Made by a program: the position numbers and the translations under genes. This document shows, one piece after another, positions 35,855-46,343 of a stretch of 64,000 nt of DNA (its first letter is position 1; the number at the start of each line of letters is the position of its first letter). Origin of the DNA: Neckera pumila (lineage: Eukaryota > Streptophyta > Bryopsida > Hypnales > Neckeraceae); contig OZ018417.1 in NCBI GenBank assembly GCA_963969595.1, positions 13,332,501 through 13,396,500 of the forward strand, read 5' to 3'. The notes beneath the pieces were generated by a model. That model made no database searches. It worked only from the letters and a program-made list of their open reading frames with translations, and was not told the DNA's origin.

Positions 35855-36370
35855 GTGTCGATGGTCTTAGGTCTTCATGAATTCACATATTATACTCCAA
35901 ACTCCAAGTGCATCAGATTTTTTGGAACGGATGAGATGGCCGGTGCATGCACCGTGGAGTCTCGGCAGTGAGTGAGTGAGCTCCTCGTGTGGTGAGCTCA
36001 GCTGCTAACTCTTTCACGTGATCTCACTCTGTGCAGATCTTTGCACGATAGAGTGCTGATTGGTGTTCGGATCGATCCATTTGGAGCCGTTTTGGTGGAG
36101 CGTAGGTTGGAGCTTGTTAGGGTTTGGAAATCTGGGAGGTCGGAAGACTTGCACGAGTGTCAGGACTCGGACGACCTAGAGGATCTGGTTTGGGTTGTGA
36201 GAGGCGATGGAGGATTTGATTTGGGTTAGTGATTTGGTTGAGCTTCATAGATTTTAGGGTTTGGTGTTTCTGGAGATTTAGGGTATGATTAGGGCTCAGT
36301 GGAGATGACTGTATTGAAATTGCTTGTGCTTTGAATTTTTGACAATTTTAGGGTTTCGGAGGAGGAGAGA

Positions 36371-36424
36371 ATGAGCAGGGAGGCGAATTTGAGCCACTGT
36401 GATGGACGGAGGCCGGGACTCTGA
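36371..36424 (+). promoter_or_regulatory. Upstream ORF overlapping the start of the DUF218-type gene
   Basis: ATG at 36371 reads 17 codons (MSREANLSHCDGRRPGL) to TGA at 36422-36424, in a different frame from the main ATG at 36402. If it lies in the transcript it would reduce initiation at the main start. Conservation is unknown. Confidence 0.45.
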
Positions 36425-37391
36425 TCTAGAGACAGGGCTTTACTCTCGCCGGTTACGAAAGAAGCGATCGCTCACGCTCTGGCAGAAGATGACGCTCACA
36501 GGCCGGCGTTACCAGAAACTCCCCGCGCCTTTCGTGGTATGCGTCTCCCTCTCCGTCTCGGCCCTCCTCTTCGTCGCCGTTTTCATGTACAATGAAGCTT
36601 TCGGGACGCAGTTCGCAACCATTAAGTCGAGCAGCCAGCTATTCTCCGAACACGACTCGTCCTACACGGCTCTCTCGAGTCTCGTGATGGTTGCCGGGCA
36701 CGCGGTCTACACGAGCTCGAAATGCGAGAAACCCGAGGGGGAAGACTCGTGGTATTTGGAGCCGTACCAGAAGCACCCTGGCCAGGCGAGCACTTTCGTT
36801 CACCACATCCAAGCAGGTGTGGAAGCCGCGGCGCAATCCGAAGAAGCTTTGCTCTTATTCAGCGGCGGCGAGACGCGTCAAGACGCCGGACCTCGCAGCG
36901 AAGCGCAAAGCTACTGGAACGTGGCCGAATCCAAAGATTGGTTTGGAAAGCGCGAGAGTGTGCGATGGCGTACACTTACCGAGGAATTTGCTCGCGACAG
37001 CTTCGAGAATCTTTTGTTTAGTCTGTGCCGGTTTCGTGAGCTCACGGGACACTATCCTTCGAATGTCACCGTGGTGAGCTATGATTTCAAGGAGCGGAGG
37101 TTTACGAAGCTCCATCGCCTTGCATTAGGGTTGCCAGAGTCACAATTCTCCTTTGTAGGGGTGCCAGTATCGCCGACTTCCCAGGTGGCAGCTATGAAGG
37201 GAGAGAAAAAAGTGTTGGATATGTTTCAGGAGGATCCGTATGGCTGTAAAGGCGAACTTCGGAAGAAGAGAATCAACCGCGATCCGTTTCTACGCGCTCT
37301 TCCTTATCCTGTTGGTTGTCCTGAAATGCGAGGGCTATTCGGTTACTGTGGATCCAGTTATTACATCGGCAACCTTCCTTGGAAAACGTAG
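36402..37391 (+). CDS. DUF218-type single-pass membrane protein, single exon, 329 aa
   Basis: Start chosen at ATG 36402 (MDGGRDSDLETGLYSRR); the codon before it is GTG. A basic patch (RRLRKKR) is followed by a hydrophobic segment at about residues 47-66 (PFVVCVSLSVSALLFVAVFM), so it is probably a type II membrane protein with its domain in the secretory lumen. The rest matches the plant/fungal DUF218 (YdcF/SanA-related) group: SLVMVAGHAVYTSSKC, ALLLFSGGETR, EEFARDSFENLLFSLCRFRE, VTVVSYDFKERRFTKLHRLAL. The GGxTR-type loop and the conserved Asp/Glu region are present. Family function in plants is uncharacterised. The coding sequence is uninterrupted and GC-richer than its flanks, consistent with a live gene. 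Confidence 0.85.
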   Translation: MDGGRDSDLETGLYSRRLRKKRSLTLWQKMTLTGRRYQKLPAPFVVCVSLSVSALLFVAVFMYNEAFGTQFATIKSSSQLFSEHDSSYTALSSLVMVAGHAVYTSSKCEKPEGEDSWYLEPYQKHPGQASTFVHHIQAGVEAAAQSEEALLLFSGGETRQDAGPRSEAQSYWNVAESKDWFGKRESVRWRTLTEEFARDSFENLLFSLCRFRELTGHYPSNVTVVSYDFKERRFTKLHRLALGLPESQFSFVGVPVSPTSQVAAMKGEKKVLDMFQEDPYGCKGELRKKRINRDPFLRALPYPVGCPEMRGLFGYCGSSYYIGNLPWKT

Positions 37392-38772
37392 TTAGGGTTT
37401 GGAGCTATTAACTCGACAACTTCGTCTCTTCAACTTGCTGTGGAGGTGGAAGTCTCTCATGGAAAATTGTGATAATTGCACAATTAAACCAATTTGGTCA
37501 GCCGATCCTTAAAAGTGCTTGCTGCAATAGCGGAGCTTTCAGGACTTACTTACGATGTTCTCATCAACTTCACTACCACATAGTTCCATTCTCTCAGCAA
37601 AGAAGATCACAACAGGGACGAGATGCTGTGATGGCCTTCAGTTCATCGGTAGCGCCTTCTAAGTTTGACTTTATTCTTTTCTTCTGCCTTCATTCATTCC
37701 TCCTCGCATCTTCAAAGGCCAAGCTACTACAATGGTGCTACTCATGCTAGCAGCATCACTAACTTCTGAGCTGAAGCCAGTGTCTGTACACTGGGATCTC
37801 AATCGGGGCAGTTTCAAGGACATACGCAGAAGAGTACTGTACGAGAATCTTCCAGAGGATTTTTGGACAGGATATATGTGAAAAAAATCTCTGGTGCTCT
37901 GGAGACAATTCATTATTTTAGTTTGCTATCGCCATGATGCGACAAGCGACCAGATGTACTAGTATTATTGCATTGTTGAGGCACGAACCATGTTGTGAAG
38001 TTACTGCCTGATTCTATCGTGCAAGTCACGTTAATGTGATGGGTGTTTCCTTGTCGACCACCCTCTTGTACTGTACTTTTCTTTTCTCACTCTGTAAGTT
38101 CGTTTAGATGAACGATGTTTTCGATTTCACGGTTTGAATTATGTGTTGGTGGCAGCTGGTTGGAGATGCAACAATCAAGCATTCATCACACTGGTGTCGA
38201 AGCGTCGGTGCGGAGTTTGCGCAAGAATGATTACCTGGGTTTTGAGACGCAACAGAAAGGAAGTACACTCACTCACTCACTTACTTGCTCCATGAGTTTG
38301 TCGGTCATGCAGCACAGCCCTGTGCTACGCGTGATGTAGCCTGTCACTTTCAACAGTGTTAGAATGAACATTTCCCAAGGAAGCAATCATAGTAAAACAG
38401 GGGTTTTAACTTTTAAGTGATGAAAGAGTCGGTTCATGTATTCGGGGCTGGTCACCGAGTACCATCGTCCGTCGTCAAGCTGTCACTGTTCTACAGTAAC
38501 ACACTCAGAGCTGTAAAACATGTTCTGCAAGACGGTACACCACGACAGCTAGCTATTACTTCCCTATTAACTCCATTGTCGGTTTTGAAAGCTCCCTGGG
38601 TACCCTAATTTTTGCAAGGAGCCAGCGAGGCAGCGAGCCACCAAGGGAAAGCCACGCTTGTGTGAGTGTTCTGCATCACCTGCACTGTCCCTTGCTGGCA
38701 TCCCAACAGCAGTATCCTCTAGTGATGCAGTGTATCTTAATTGTGGATTCTCTGTACTCTTCTACTGTAGTA
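37392..38772 (+). other. 3' flank of the DUF218-type gene
   Basis: Likely includes its 3' UTR. Composition is less AT-rich than the intergenic stretches, but no second gene is recognised; short frames at 38115-38608 lack motifs. Confidence 0.4.
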
Positions 38773-39165
38773 GCAACTTTGCCTCAAAACTAGCGCTTCA
38801 CTGACTCCAGTAGTTGCGCTCTACCAATTGCCACATGAAATTGTCAATTTGTTCAGAAAAGCTCGAGATCACACGCGGTTGTGTCATTGGTACAATGCAA
38901 CTTTGCATCAAAATCTGCGCTGCCTTGCTACAGTAGTAACTTAGTATTCTAAATTTCTAACAATTGTCTCATGAAATCGACAATTATTCGTTCAGGAAAG
39001 CTCGAAATCACACACGGGTGTGTCATTCCTGCAGTGCAACTTTGCATCAAAATTTGCGCTCCTCTGACTAGCGCCCTGAGTGAGTTCCTATTATGCGGCA
39101 ACTGTAAGAATGCGAGAATTATTCAGGGAAGCTCAGAATCATAAACGCACGGATCTGACATTCGC
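38773..39165 (+). repeat. Three tandem copies of a ~125-140-bp unit
   Basis: Units begin GCAACTTTGC[AC]TCAAAA at 38773, 38897 and 39036 (spacing 124 and 139). Each also contains TTGCGCT..., CATGAAAT.GACAATT, TTCAG[GA]AAAGCTCGA and ATCACACACGGGTGTGTCATT. The third copy is partial and more diverged. Confidence 0.75.
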
Positions 39166-39409
39166 AGCCAGAGAGACCATAACGTCAACGGAGCTCATGA
39201 GCTCATCCCTGTAGACGGAGGTGCCAACCACTGACCCTTGGAAATGGAGAGCAGCCCATATCTCATAATCTTTGTCTTCATTCATTATGGTGTTTCTTAG
39301 AACCTTGTTGGAACATGAGGGAGGATGACCAATTGCGTGTAATTTCTGTTAGGTGAAATGTCTGAGGACATCCTCAGTGCACATTGCTAACTTTTCACAG
39401 GTTTATAAT

Positions 39410-39852
39410 TAAGGTAAACCAGCCCATTGTGGTCAAACTTTGGAGTCTACCCTCATGCCATTGCTGAAAGTTTTCAAATTTTTCCCACACGAGACAAGTG
39501 TGAGAAATAGTGAGAGCAATTGAAATTATCATATTCAAACAAAGTATGAATTTGTTTACAGATTTTTGAAGTGGTCTGTCCAAAAGAGTCAGTAGACTAT
39601 CCCATAACCAACAAAAAGTGTATTCAATATGCTCTTCTTAATCACCTAAAGTGGTCACAATAATTTCTAATATAGAAGGCCATGAAAAGTCACTTCCTAC
39701 AATAATTTACACTGAAAAAATAGTTGACCCAATGAGGTCACTAATCACTCCAGCGATGTCAGATTAGACATTGATTGTGGCCAAAAAAATTGTCATAGGG
39801 TCATTAGGTCTCCACTATGGGTCATCCGACCACAATGGGCTGGTTTACCTTA
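39410..39852 (+). mobile_element. Family C TIR element, copy 1 (443 bp)
   Basis: Perfect 25-base inverted ends: left begins TAAGGTAAACCAGCCCAT and continues TGTGGTC; the right end is its exact complement ending GGTTTACCTTA. TA at both extremes suits a TA target duplication. There is no ORF. A diverged copy in opposite orientation lies at 53103-53590; both contain the phrase GGGATAGTCTAC.GACTCTTTT (here on the minus strand). Confidence 0.85.
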
Positions 39853-39924
39853 GAACTTGAATTTTTTTAATCATTGGAAGCACATCCCAAAGTACTTTGA
39901 ATAGGGTACAAGAGAACTCAAATT

Positions 39925-40754
39925 TAATCCCTAAAGACCCAAGGCACATTTTTAGCACAAATTGTGAAAAGCTGCGGAGAAAAAAATGTTTTTTGTTTTC
40001 AAAATTCAACTATGCAAATTTGTATTGGACTACTATGGAAACGTGTAGAAAAAAAAGTTCATAAACTTTGACCACATAGATTGAAAGATCATAACATTTG
40101 AAGTTAGAAGAAATAGTGTTTTTTTTTTTTATCTTGCTTGACAAGGCCAGAGTAGACTTTAACTCCTCTTGAGTGAAATTTTTACACTATATACTATACA
40201 TGGTTACTTTTCTTTTTGATATTTGCATCTTATATCATGTAAATTACATACCTACCAAATTTCAAAATTATAGGAGGAGTTTTGCATATGTTGCTCAAAG
40301 CTGTCCAAGCTACCCAAAAGTTCAAGGCAGCATAACTTTTGAAATTAAATTACATCTATTAAAAAATGACTTCATATCATTAGGAAAATTTTAGCCCTCC
40401 AAAAGGGCACTAAGAAATTGATTTACGGACCCCCTTTGGTGCAATTTCAGAATGAATAAAAAAACACTTTTTCTTAAAAAAAAAAAATTGGGGGGAAAAA
40501 AATACTAAAAAATAAAAAATAAAAAAATAAAAAAATAAAAATCTGACATGGCACTACTAGTACCATGTCAGCACCCAATATGTAAATATTAAAAGAATTT
40601 AAAAAAAATAAAAATGAGAATTTTTTATTTTTTCCATAATTGCACCAGGCGGGTGCAGAACTTGCAGCTTTCTGTAGGGCTGAAATTTTTCCTAATGGCA
40701 CTTATTGGAGATCACGTGCGTACGTTCAACAATCATTCAATCCTTTAGGGACTA
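39925..40754 (+). mobile_element. Family A element with a family B element nested inside
   Basis: Ends TTTAATCCCTAAAGACC and TCCTTTAGGGACTAA are inverted. The interior matches the element at 32503-33375. A complete family B copy (40378-40697) lies within it, so family B was active after this family A insertion. Confidence 0.75.
40378..40697. mobile_element. Family B MITE, copy 2 (nested)
   Basis: Ends CATTAGGAAAATTTTAGCCC and GGGCTGAAATTTTTCCTAATG are inverted. The A-rich centre is followed by 'ctgacatggcactactagtacc', a variant of the 'atgacgtggca' seen in other copies. Confidence 0.75.
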
Positions 40755-41138
40755 AACATTTGACAATGAGAATAAACTACTTCAAAAGCTACACTAAAAA
40801 CAGTATTTAGTGTCACCTACACTAGTTGATTTAAAAATGCTATAAATTTTTACTCTTGTTGAATATTTTTACCAACTATGATTACAGAGAGATCTTCTTC
40901 TTTGAGTAGTATTGATATCTATACTTGATAAAAATATTCATCTATCATAAAAAGTTATAGTAGTTAGTATTGGTGACACTAAATTCAATTTTTAGTGTAG
41001 CTAAAAGTCACAAAATTATAACATACTTTAGAAAGCATAACTTGCCAAAACCTCTATAATTTTTGTCTTTTAGCTAGCTTTTGAAGTGGTTTATTTTCAT
41101 TGCCCAATGCCTAAATTTGAGTTTTTTAATACCTATTC

Positions 41139-41441
41139 CATTAGAGGAGTTTTGGGGGCCTTGGAAGATTGTTTCAGGCCCGCTCCCCAATCTGCTCGGA
41201 TTCAGGGAACGACGGTACATGCGTGTCAGATTTTTTTTTTTCAAAAAAATTAAAAAAATTAATTATTTTTTTTACCAAAATACCATTTTAACCAATTTAT
41301 TTTTATTTTTATTTTTTGAAAATGACGTGGCAGTGGCTTAGCCATGTCAGCCTGGCCATTTGGCAGCATCCCAGCATTCCTGCAGAGTTTTCACAGTCTG
41401 GGAACTTGCAGTCTCTTAGGAGGCCTGAAACTCCTCTAATG
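41139..41441 (+). mobile_element. Family B MITE, copy 3
   Basis: Ends CATTAGAGGAGTTTTGGGGG and AGGCCTGAAACTCCTCTAATG are inverted. It shares 'caggcccgctccccaatctg', the T-rich centre and AAAATGACGTGGCAGTGGC with copy 1. Confidence 0.8.
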
Positions 41442-42147
41442 CAAAGTACTTTGCAATACGCTTTCAATCATAAAAATTTCAAGTTCTATTTAGAAACCAC
41501 TAAAACATTAGCAATTTATCGAAGAATGCGTTGGAGGGTGAATTGAATTTGTACACTAAGGATGCTCTAAGAGGGTGAAAATAGCAATGTCTAACTAATA
41601 TATTTACCTAAATGTGATAACATAGAATATTATATGATGAGTAAGTTGGTTTGCCCTATTAGTGATAGAGAAAAATTATAGTCACCTTGAAAATGAGTGT
41701 CACCACAAAATTTTACTTTGTAGGAAATTAATTGAAACAATACAATGATATTTCAATCTGTACTAATTCAAAATAGTGTGACTTTGGTAAATTAGTGCCA
41801 CATGCACTATTAAGACAAATTAATGTAGTTAATAGCGTAATTATTTTGAGGAGTTTTCATCACCTTAACAACAAAACTTGAGTTAGACTTTGAACCGTTA
41901 CACGACATACGAGTAAGGCATAGTGTGATATACAAGAATCCTTTGGCAATTGCTAACAAGAACCATCAACGGTCATTTCAATAATAAGAACTACATATTA
42001 TAGTGAAATTTGGTTCCCCGAACAATTAGGTTGCCTTGATCCCCCCAAAAGTTACCTCATGATTCGCCACTTGTCCATGTGGAGGTGTATGCTACCCTAT
42101 GAACCAATGCACCAATCCATACCACAAATGGTTTTAAGCTGATGAAA

Positions 42148-42420
42148 CATTAGAAGAGATTTGAGGCCTCCAAGAGCCCGTGAGTTATCCTGCGTTCCCA
42201 AACTGTGGAAACGCAGGAAACTTGCTGATGTGGTCGAAATGGTGCCATGTCATTTTTGAAAAAAATAAAAAATAAAAATTGGCCTGAAATGATATTTGGA
42301 AGAGATTTTTTTTTTTTTGAAAAAAAAATTCTGATAGCCCGTATTGGTTGTTTACAGATTGGGCCAGATTGCAGAACGGGCCTGAAATGGCCCTCCAATG
42401 CCCTCAAATCTCTTCTAATG
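42148..42420 (-). mobile_element. Family B MITE, copy 4 (inverted relative to copy 1)
   Basis: Ends CATTAGAAGAGATTTGAGG and CTCAAATCTCTTCTAATG. The order of landmarks ('cctgcgttccc', 'gccatgtcattttt', 'gggccagattgcagaacggg') is the reverse of copy 1 at 16182-16473, its closest relative here. Confidence 0.8.
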
Positions 42421-42455
42421 ATTATTGAATCTTTATACAATACCAACAAATATAG

Positions 42456-42643
42456 GAAATTTCATTAAAATGGCGGTATTCCGCATGCCATTTTGACGGC
42501 GTGCCATTTTGACCATTTAGGACAGATATAGATTTCAGAATGGCCATTTTGAACCATCTAGGACAGGTATAGATTTCAAAAAGATTGTTCTAAACTGTAA
42601 AAATGCCATAGTTATGGAATGGCGCCATTTTAATGAAATTTGC
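42456..42643. mobile_element. Small TIR element (family E), about 188 bp
   Basis: Ends AAATTTCATTAAAATGGCG and CGCCATTTTAATGAAATTT are inverted. The interior repeats GCCATTTTGA and AGGACAG[AG]TATAGATTTC in tandem. No coding capacity. Confidence 0.75.
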
Positions 42644-43399
42644 CATAAATATTTATATAGTGGAAAATGTTGAGAAATTAATGCATCTTCAATTTGCCTT
42701 GTAAAGAGACACAACAATGATAAGTTTTGCACGTGGCCCAAAATAGCAATAGAAGCTCGTCCCAATGCTAACGACACTTTCTACACTACCTTCCCAAGTG
42801 TGGCACTTATTTGCATGGCAAGAATTGGTCTTCTGTTGTGCCCTCCAAGAGCCTCAACATTCCTTGGTCAACAAGTATTATTGCGTCAATGGAGTCACAA
42901 AGGGTGCAAAAGAGGTCATTCCGTCAACACTTTGTTGAATCGTTAAGGGTTTCAAGTACTATTGTTGGGTTGAGGTGCATGAAGCTGAGAAAGAGACACA
43001 ATTAAAAAAAAGGAGATGTGAATGCAAATGGCATATATTGTTGCAGTGCCTAGTTACCGACGTAGCACTGAGAGGTAACCTAATTTCACCATTCAATGTA
43101 GTATAAGTTCATTTGGAGGTGCAGTTTGTTACCACTTTGGCTCACACTTTAAGTTAACTTAGAGTGAAAACTTGCTAACAGTAAGTTTGCTCTTGGTATT
43201 AGGGATGATGTTTGCAATGTGAATCAGGGTCTAAATTTGTCCTAAGACCCTCAGTAACAACACTCTTTTAACACCAAGTGCGAACATACCCTCAAGGCAT
43301 TAGTACGTCCCCCTGCAGAAGTAATTCCAGTAGAGAGGGAGTCAGTTGTTAACGGGTTCCTAAGTGGCAGTAATTCCGAATCCAAGTACGTACTAGCTG

Positions 43400-44389
43400 A
43401 AGCCAGAGAGAGTTTTGACTGTCAGTGCAGAGACTCTCACTTACAGGAGCTCAGTGCAGTGACGGAAGCCGCCACAACTAGCGACTGCCAGACGTGACAT
43501 GCTCTTCAGCTCTTCTCCTTTAACTTATCTCTTCTTTGTGTTTGGAGCTCCTGCTCATGGCCGTTTAATAACTTAATTCCCTGTTGCAATAAGTTCGCTA
43601 GCTAGTAGTGTCTGTTACATGTAGCTAGCTAGCCGTTGCCTGCATCGCTCCAAAGGCAGCTCTCCCTCACCACCGCCTCGTCGTCATCATCTCTCAGTGC
43701 AGTGTTTTCTCTCTCTCATTGCTTGGGTCGCTCAGGTATCTCGTGTTCAATCTGTGGTCGGAGCTTTGAGTTTATCCCAACAGACGTATTGCCCATTCGA
43801 TCAGGTATGAGCTTGTTTCCAGAGCAATGTAGCAGAATATTCATGACTCGTTTTTTGCATTGGCAGCATTAAGATGATTGTGTCCATGTGTCCAGGACAT
43901 GGTAGCTTCCTTGTCATACTTTCCAATTGGCATTGTCGAAACTCTGTTTTCATGTGTTGACAGCTTAAGAATGTCCGGTTTACTGGACTGCTCACACGTC
44001 CTTAATCTTACCGCCTTGTTCCTGTGACATAGTTTGAATGTGTGACAAGGGTGCCTCAGCCAATACTAGCATGGAAAGTATGCAGGATATTCTAGAATGT
44101 CGTTCTTAGAGAAGGCCATAACAAGGGTGTTTGAGTGTCTCGAATTCTCTTAGGAGAATTCTGAAATTGACCACCGTTTGGATAGGCCAGCCGTTACATA
44201 ACTCATGTATTTAAAATGTGTATTAATGTGTGTTGATTAGCAGCTTAATGTCTCTTGGAGAATTTGATTTAGCCAGAAGCTAACTGCAACTTTCTTTGGG
44301 TATGATGTACCAACTTTGGGCCTGAATTTTCATGTCCGTTTGTACAATTCTCTGACCAAATTTAAAACGTGTTGCTGTGTGCAGGAGAC
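43400..44389 (+). promoter_or_regulatory. Probable promoter, leader exon and leader intron of the proline-rich protein gene
   Basis: A CT-rich, less AT-rich stretch (about 43500-43800) ends at a donor TCAG|GTATGA (43805). An acceptor TGTGTGCAG ends at 44384, five bases before the ATG. This suggests a 5'-UTR intron of about 580 bases. The transcription start cannot be placed. Confidence 0.4.
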
Positions 44390-46343
44390 ATGGCCGCTTT
44401 AGTTTGGCGCTCATTGTACTTCGCCGTGTTGTTGATTTCACTAGTCTGCAACTCAGCGAACGCCTCGTAAGGATTCACTACTTCTCCTCAGGGTGTCTCC
44501 TGCTTTTAATTGGAGCTAATTCAACTTTCTTGTCTATGAGAGTGCTTCGGACTGACTCTTGCGCGTCTCCTTCTCTGCAGGCCCCTCCCAGCTCCTGTGT
44601 ACGCACCCTATTCCCCTCCCACCACATGGGCTCCCTACACTCCACCTGAAGCTCCAACTCCGGAATACATTCCTACAGCGGCTCCTCCATTGTATGCCCC
44701 AGAACTTGCCCCTCCTGTTCCATTGTATGAACCCGTGGCGGCTCCTCTTTATTCTCCAGTCCCAACTCCCTCAGAACCCCCCACACCCACGCCCACGCCG
44801 ACTCCGACTCCGACTCCGACACCCGCTCCTACTCCAGGTATGTTTCTGGAAGCTTCCATTTGAGTTTCACCATTTGTGCTTGAGAATATCACGAAGGTTT
44901 TGTATTCCATGTGAAAGACGGAGCTGTGGAGGGTATCTCATCCGTCTATGCCACACGGACATACCCATGCTTGTGTGGAAAGGAGGTCTTGGATGCCAAG
45001 CTATTGTGCGAGGGCATTGTATCAGTGGTCCATGTTGGTAACAATCTTGTTGCTTGTATGGGCATTTAAAAACACACTCTCACATTGGCAAGTTATTGTT
45101 CCAAGATATTGTGTGAGGTCATTTTATCAGTAGTGGTTTGTGTTAATAACCAGCCTGGTGCTTGTATGGGCCTTTGGAACCATCCCATATTGTAAATTGG
45201 TGCTCCAAGATATTGTGTGAGGTCATTTGTATCAGTGGTGGTCTGTGTCTGTTTTGGTAACCAACTTGGTGCTTGTATGGCCTTTGGAACCATGCTCTCA
45301 CATTGTACTGTATGTGTGCGCATGTTTACTGATTTTGCAAAGTGCTTACAGTACACTGAACTTCTCTAATGACACTTCCTAGAATTGCACATTCTGTAGA
45401 TCTTGAGAGTCTTGCATGAAGATGTGGTTTGCGCAACTGATGTTTTGCTTTTTTTTTTGTCTTTGTTCCAGTTCCATCTCCTGAGGTTTCACCTGTACCG
45501 GCACCGGCACCGTTCGCATCCCCACCTGCTCCATCTGCCTCAGCAGAAGCTCCAGTCTCCCTTCCACCGGTATGTCTCTCTATCTGTTCCTTGCATTCTT
45601 TATCTATGAGTACGCTGTTCAGTATCATCCAAGATTTAATGTAACCCCAGAAATAGCGTGCCTTATGAACGAATTCTTTTTGTTGACTTGTGCACCTTGG
45701 GATCACCTTCAAGAAACGCTTGAGTTACCGTACCTTGCGATGAGCTCTAGCAAAAATATATTTCTAAAAATAAATATAAAAAATTTGGGGTATTTATTTT
45801 TTCCAAAACGGTGAACTTTGAAAGAATCTTGCAAAATATGTCTAGTTTGAGTCATCTATCCAATCACTTTTCGGTACTTCAAATTAATTATTTGGCCAAA
45901 AATGCCATCCCTGACCACCGGGTAAGGTACAATACAAGGATCAAAGAGCTCATCATGCGATCCAAACCTCAACAAAATTTTTTAGTTCATCAATAGGTAT
46001 GCTAATAAATGCTGTTCATGGTGTCCCATAGGTCTTAAAAAAAAAGGGTATTACATTATATGCAAATTTTAAAATTTTTCCAAAAAAAAGTTCCACATAA
46101 TTTAGTTTCCTTGCTAGAACAATCTTATTATATACTAAATAAATTATTTGGTGCAGAGATTGTATCAAGTTCTGCACCTGGGTCTTTGATATTATATTTA
46201 TCCTTGTTGAGCTCGAATTATGCTGATTTTGTCTCTCCTCTGAGTTTTAGCAGGGGAGCGGGGGATCGAGTTTATTCTTGCCATCCTGGAGGCTATTGAC
46301 AATGACAATGCTCGTGAGCTCTGTTACCGCAGTTATGTTATGA
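44390..46343 (+). CDS. GPI-anchored proline/threonine-rich (arabinogalactan-like) cell-wall protein, 4 exons, 173 aa
   Basis: Exons 44390-44466, 44581-44837, 45472-45569 and 46254-46343; all junctions are GT-AG and the frame closes at 174 codons with stop. Exon 1 encodes a signal peptide (MAALVWRSLYFAVLLISLVC, NSANAS). Exons 2 and 3 encode a Pro/Ala/Thr/Tyr-rich region: YAPYSPPTTWAPYTPPEAP, a (PT)n run, then VSPVPAPAPFASPPAPSASA. These AP/PA/TP/SP dipeptides are classic sites for proline hydroxylation and arabinogalactan attachment, and the Tyr residues could cross-link in the wall. Exon 4 reads GSGGSS then LFLPSWRLLTMTMLVSSVTA and VML, a small-residue omega site followed by a hydrophobic tail, as in GPI-anchored AGPs. 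Exon 4 is an inference from the acceptor and the GPI-like tail; without it the frame would run into the intron. Orthology unknown. Confidence 0.75.
46058..46148 (+). mobile_element. Family A fragment within intron 3 of the proline-rich gene
   Basis: The sequence 'aaattttaaaatttttccaaaaaaaagttccacat.atttagtttccttgctagaacaatct' matches the middle of family A copies (compare 14470-14525 and 60110-60170). No termini remain. Confidence 0.5.

Larger units (their letters stand above)
42000..43105. mobile_element. Possible diverged family G element with two insertions
   Basis: TAGTGAAATTTGGTT near 42001 and AACCTAATTTCACCATTC near 43080 resemble family G ends in inverted order. CCATGTGGAGGTGTATGC near 42077 matches the interior of 8777-9028 (reverse strand). 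The excess length is largely due to the nested elements at 42148-42420 and 42456-42643. Confidence 0.35.

Noticed and set aside
38773..39165. Tandem repeats considered as a CRISPR-like array
   Set aside because: Units are ~125-140 bp, diverged and contiguous, without short repeats separated by unique spacers; this is eukaryotic DNA.
44377..44649. 90-codon ORF overlapping exon 1 and exon 2 of the AGP-like gene
   Set aside because: Different frame from the signal peptide and Pro-rich frame; reads through an intron.
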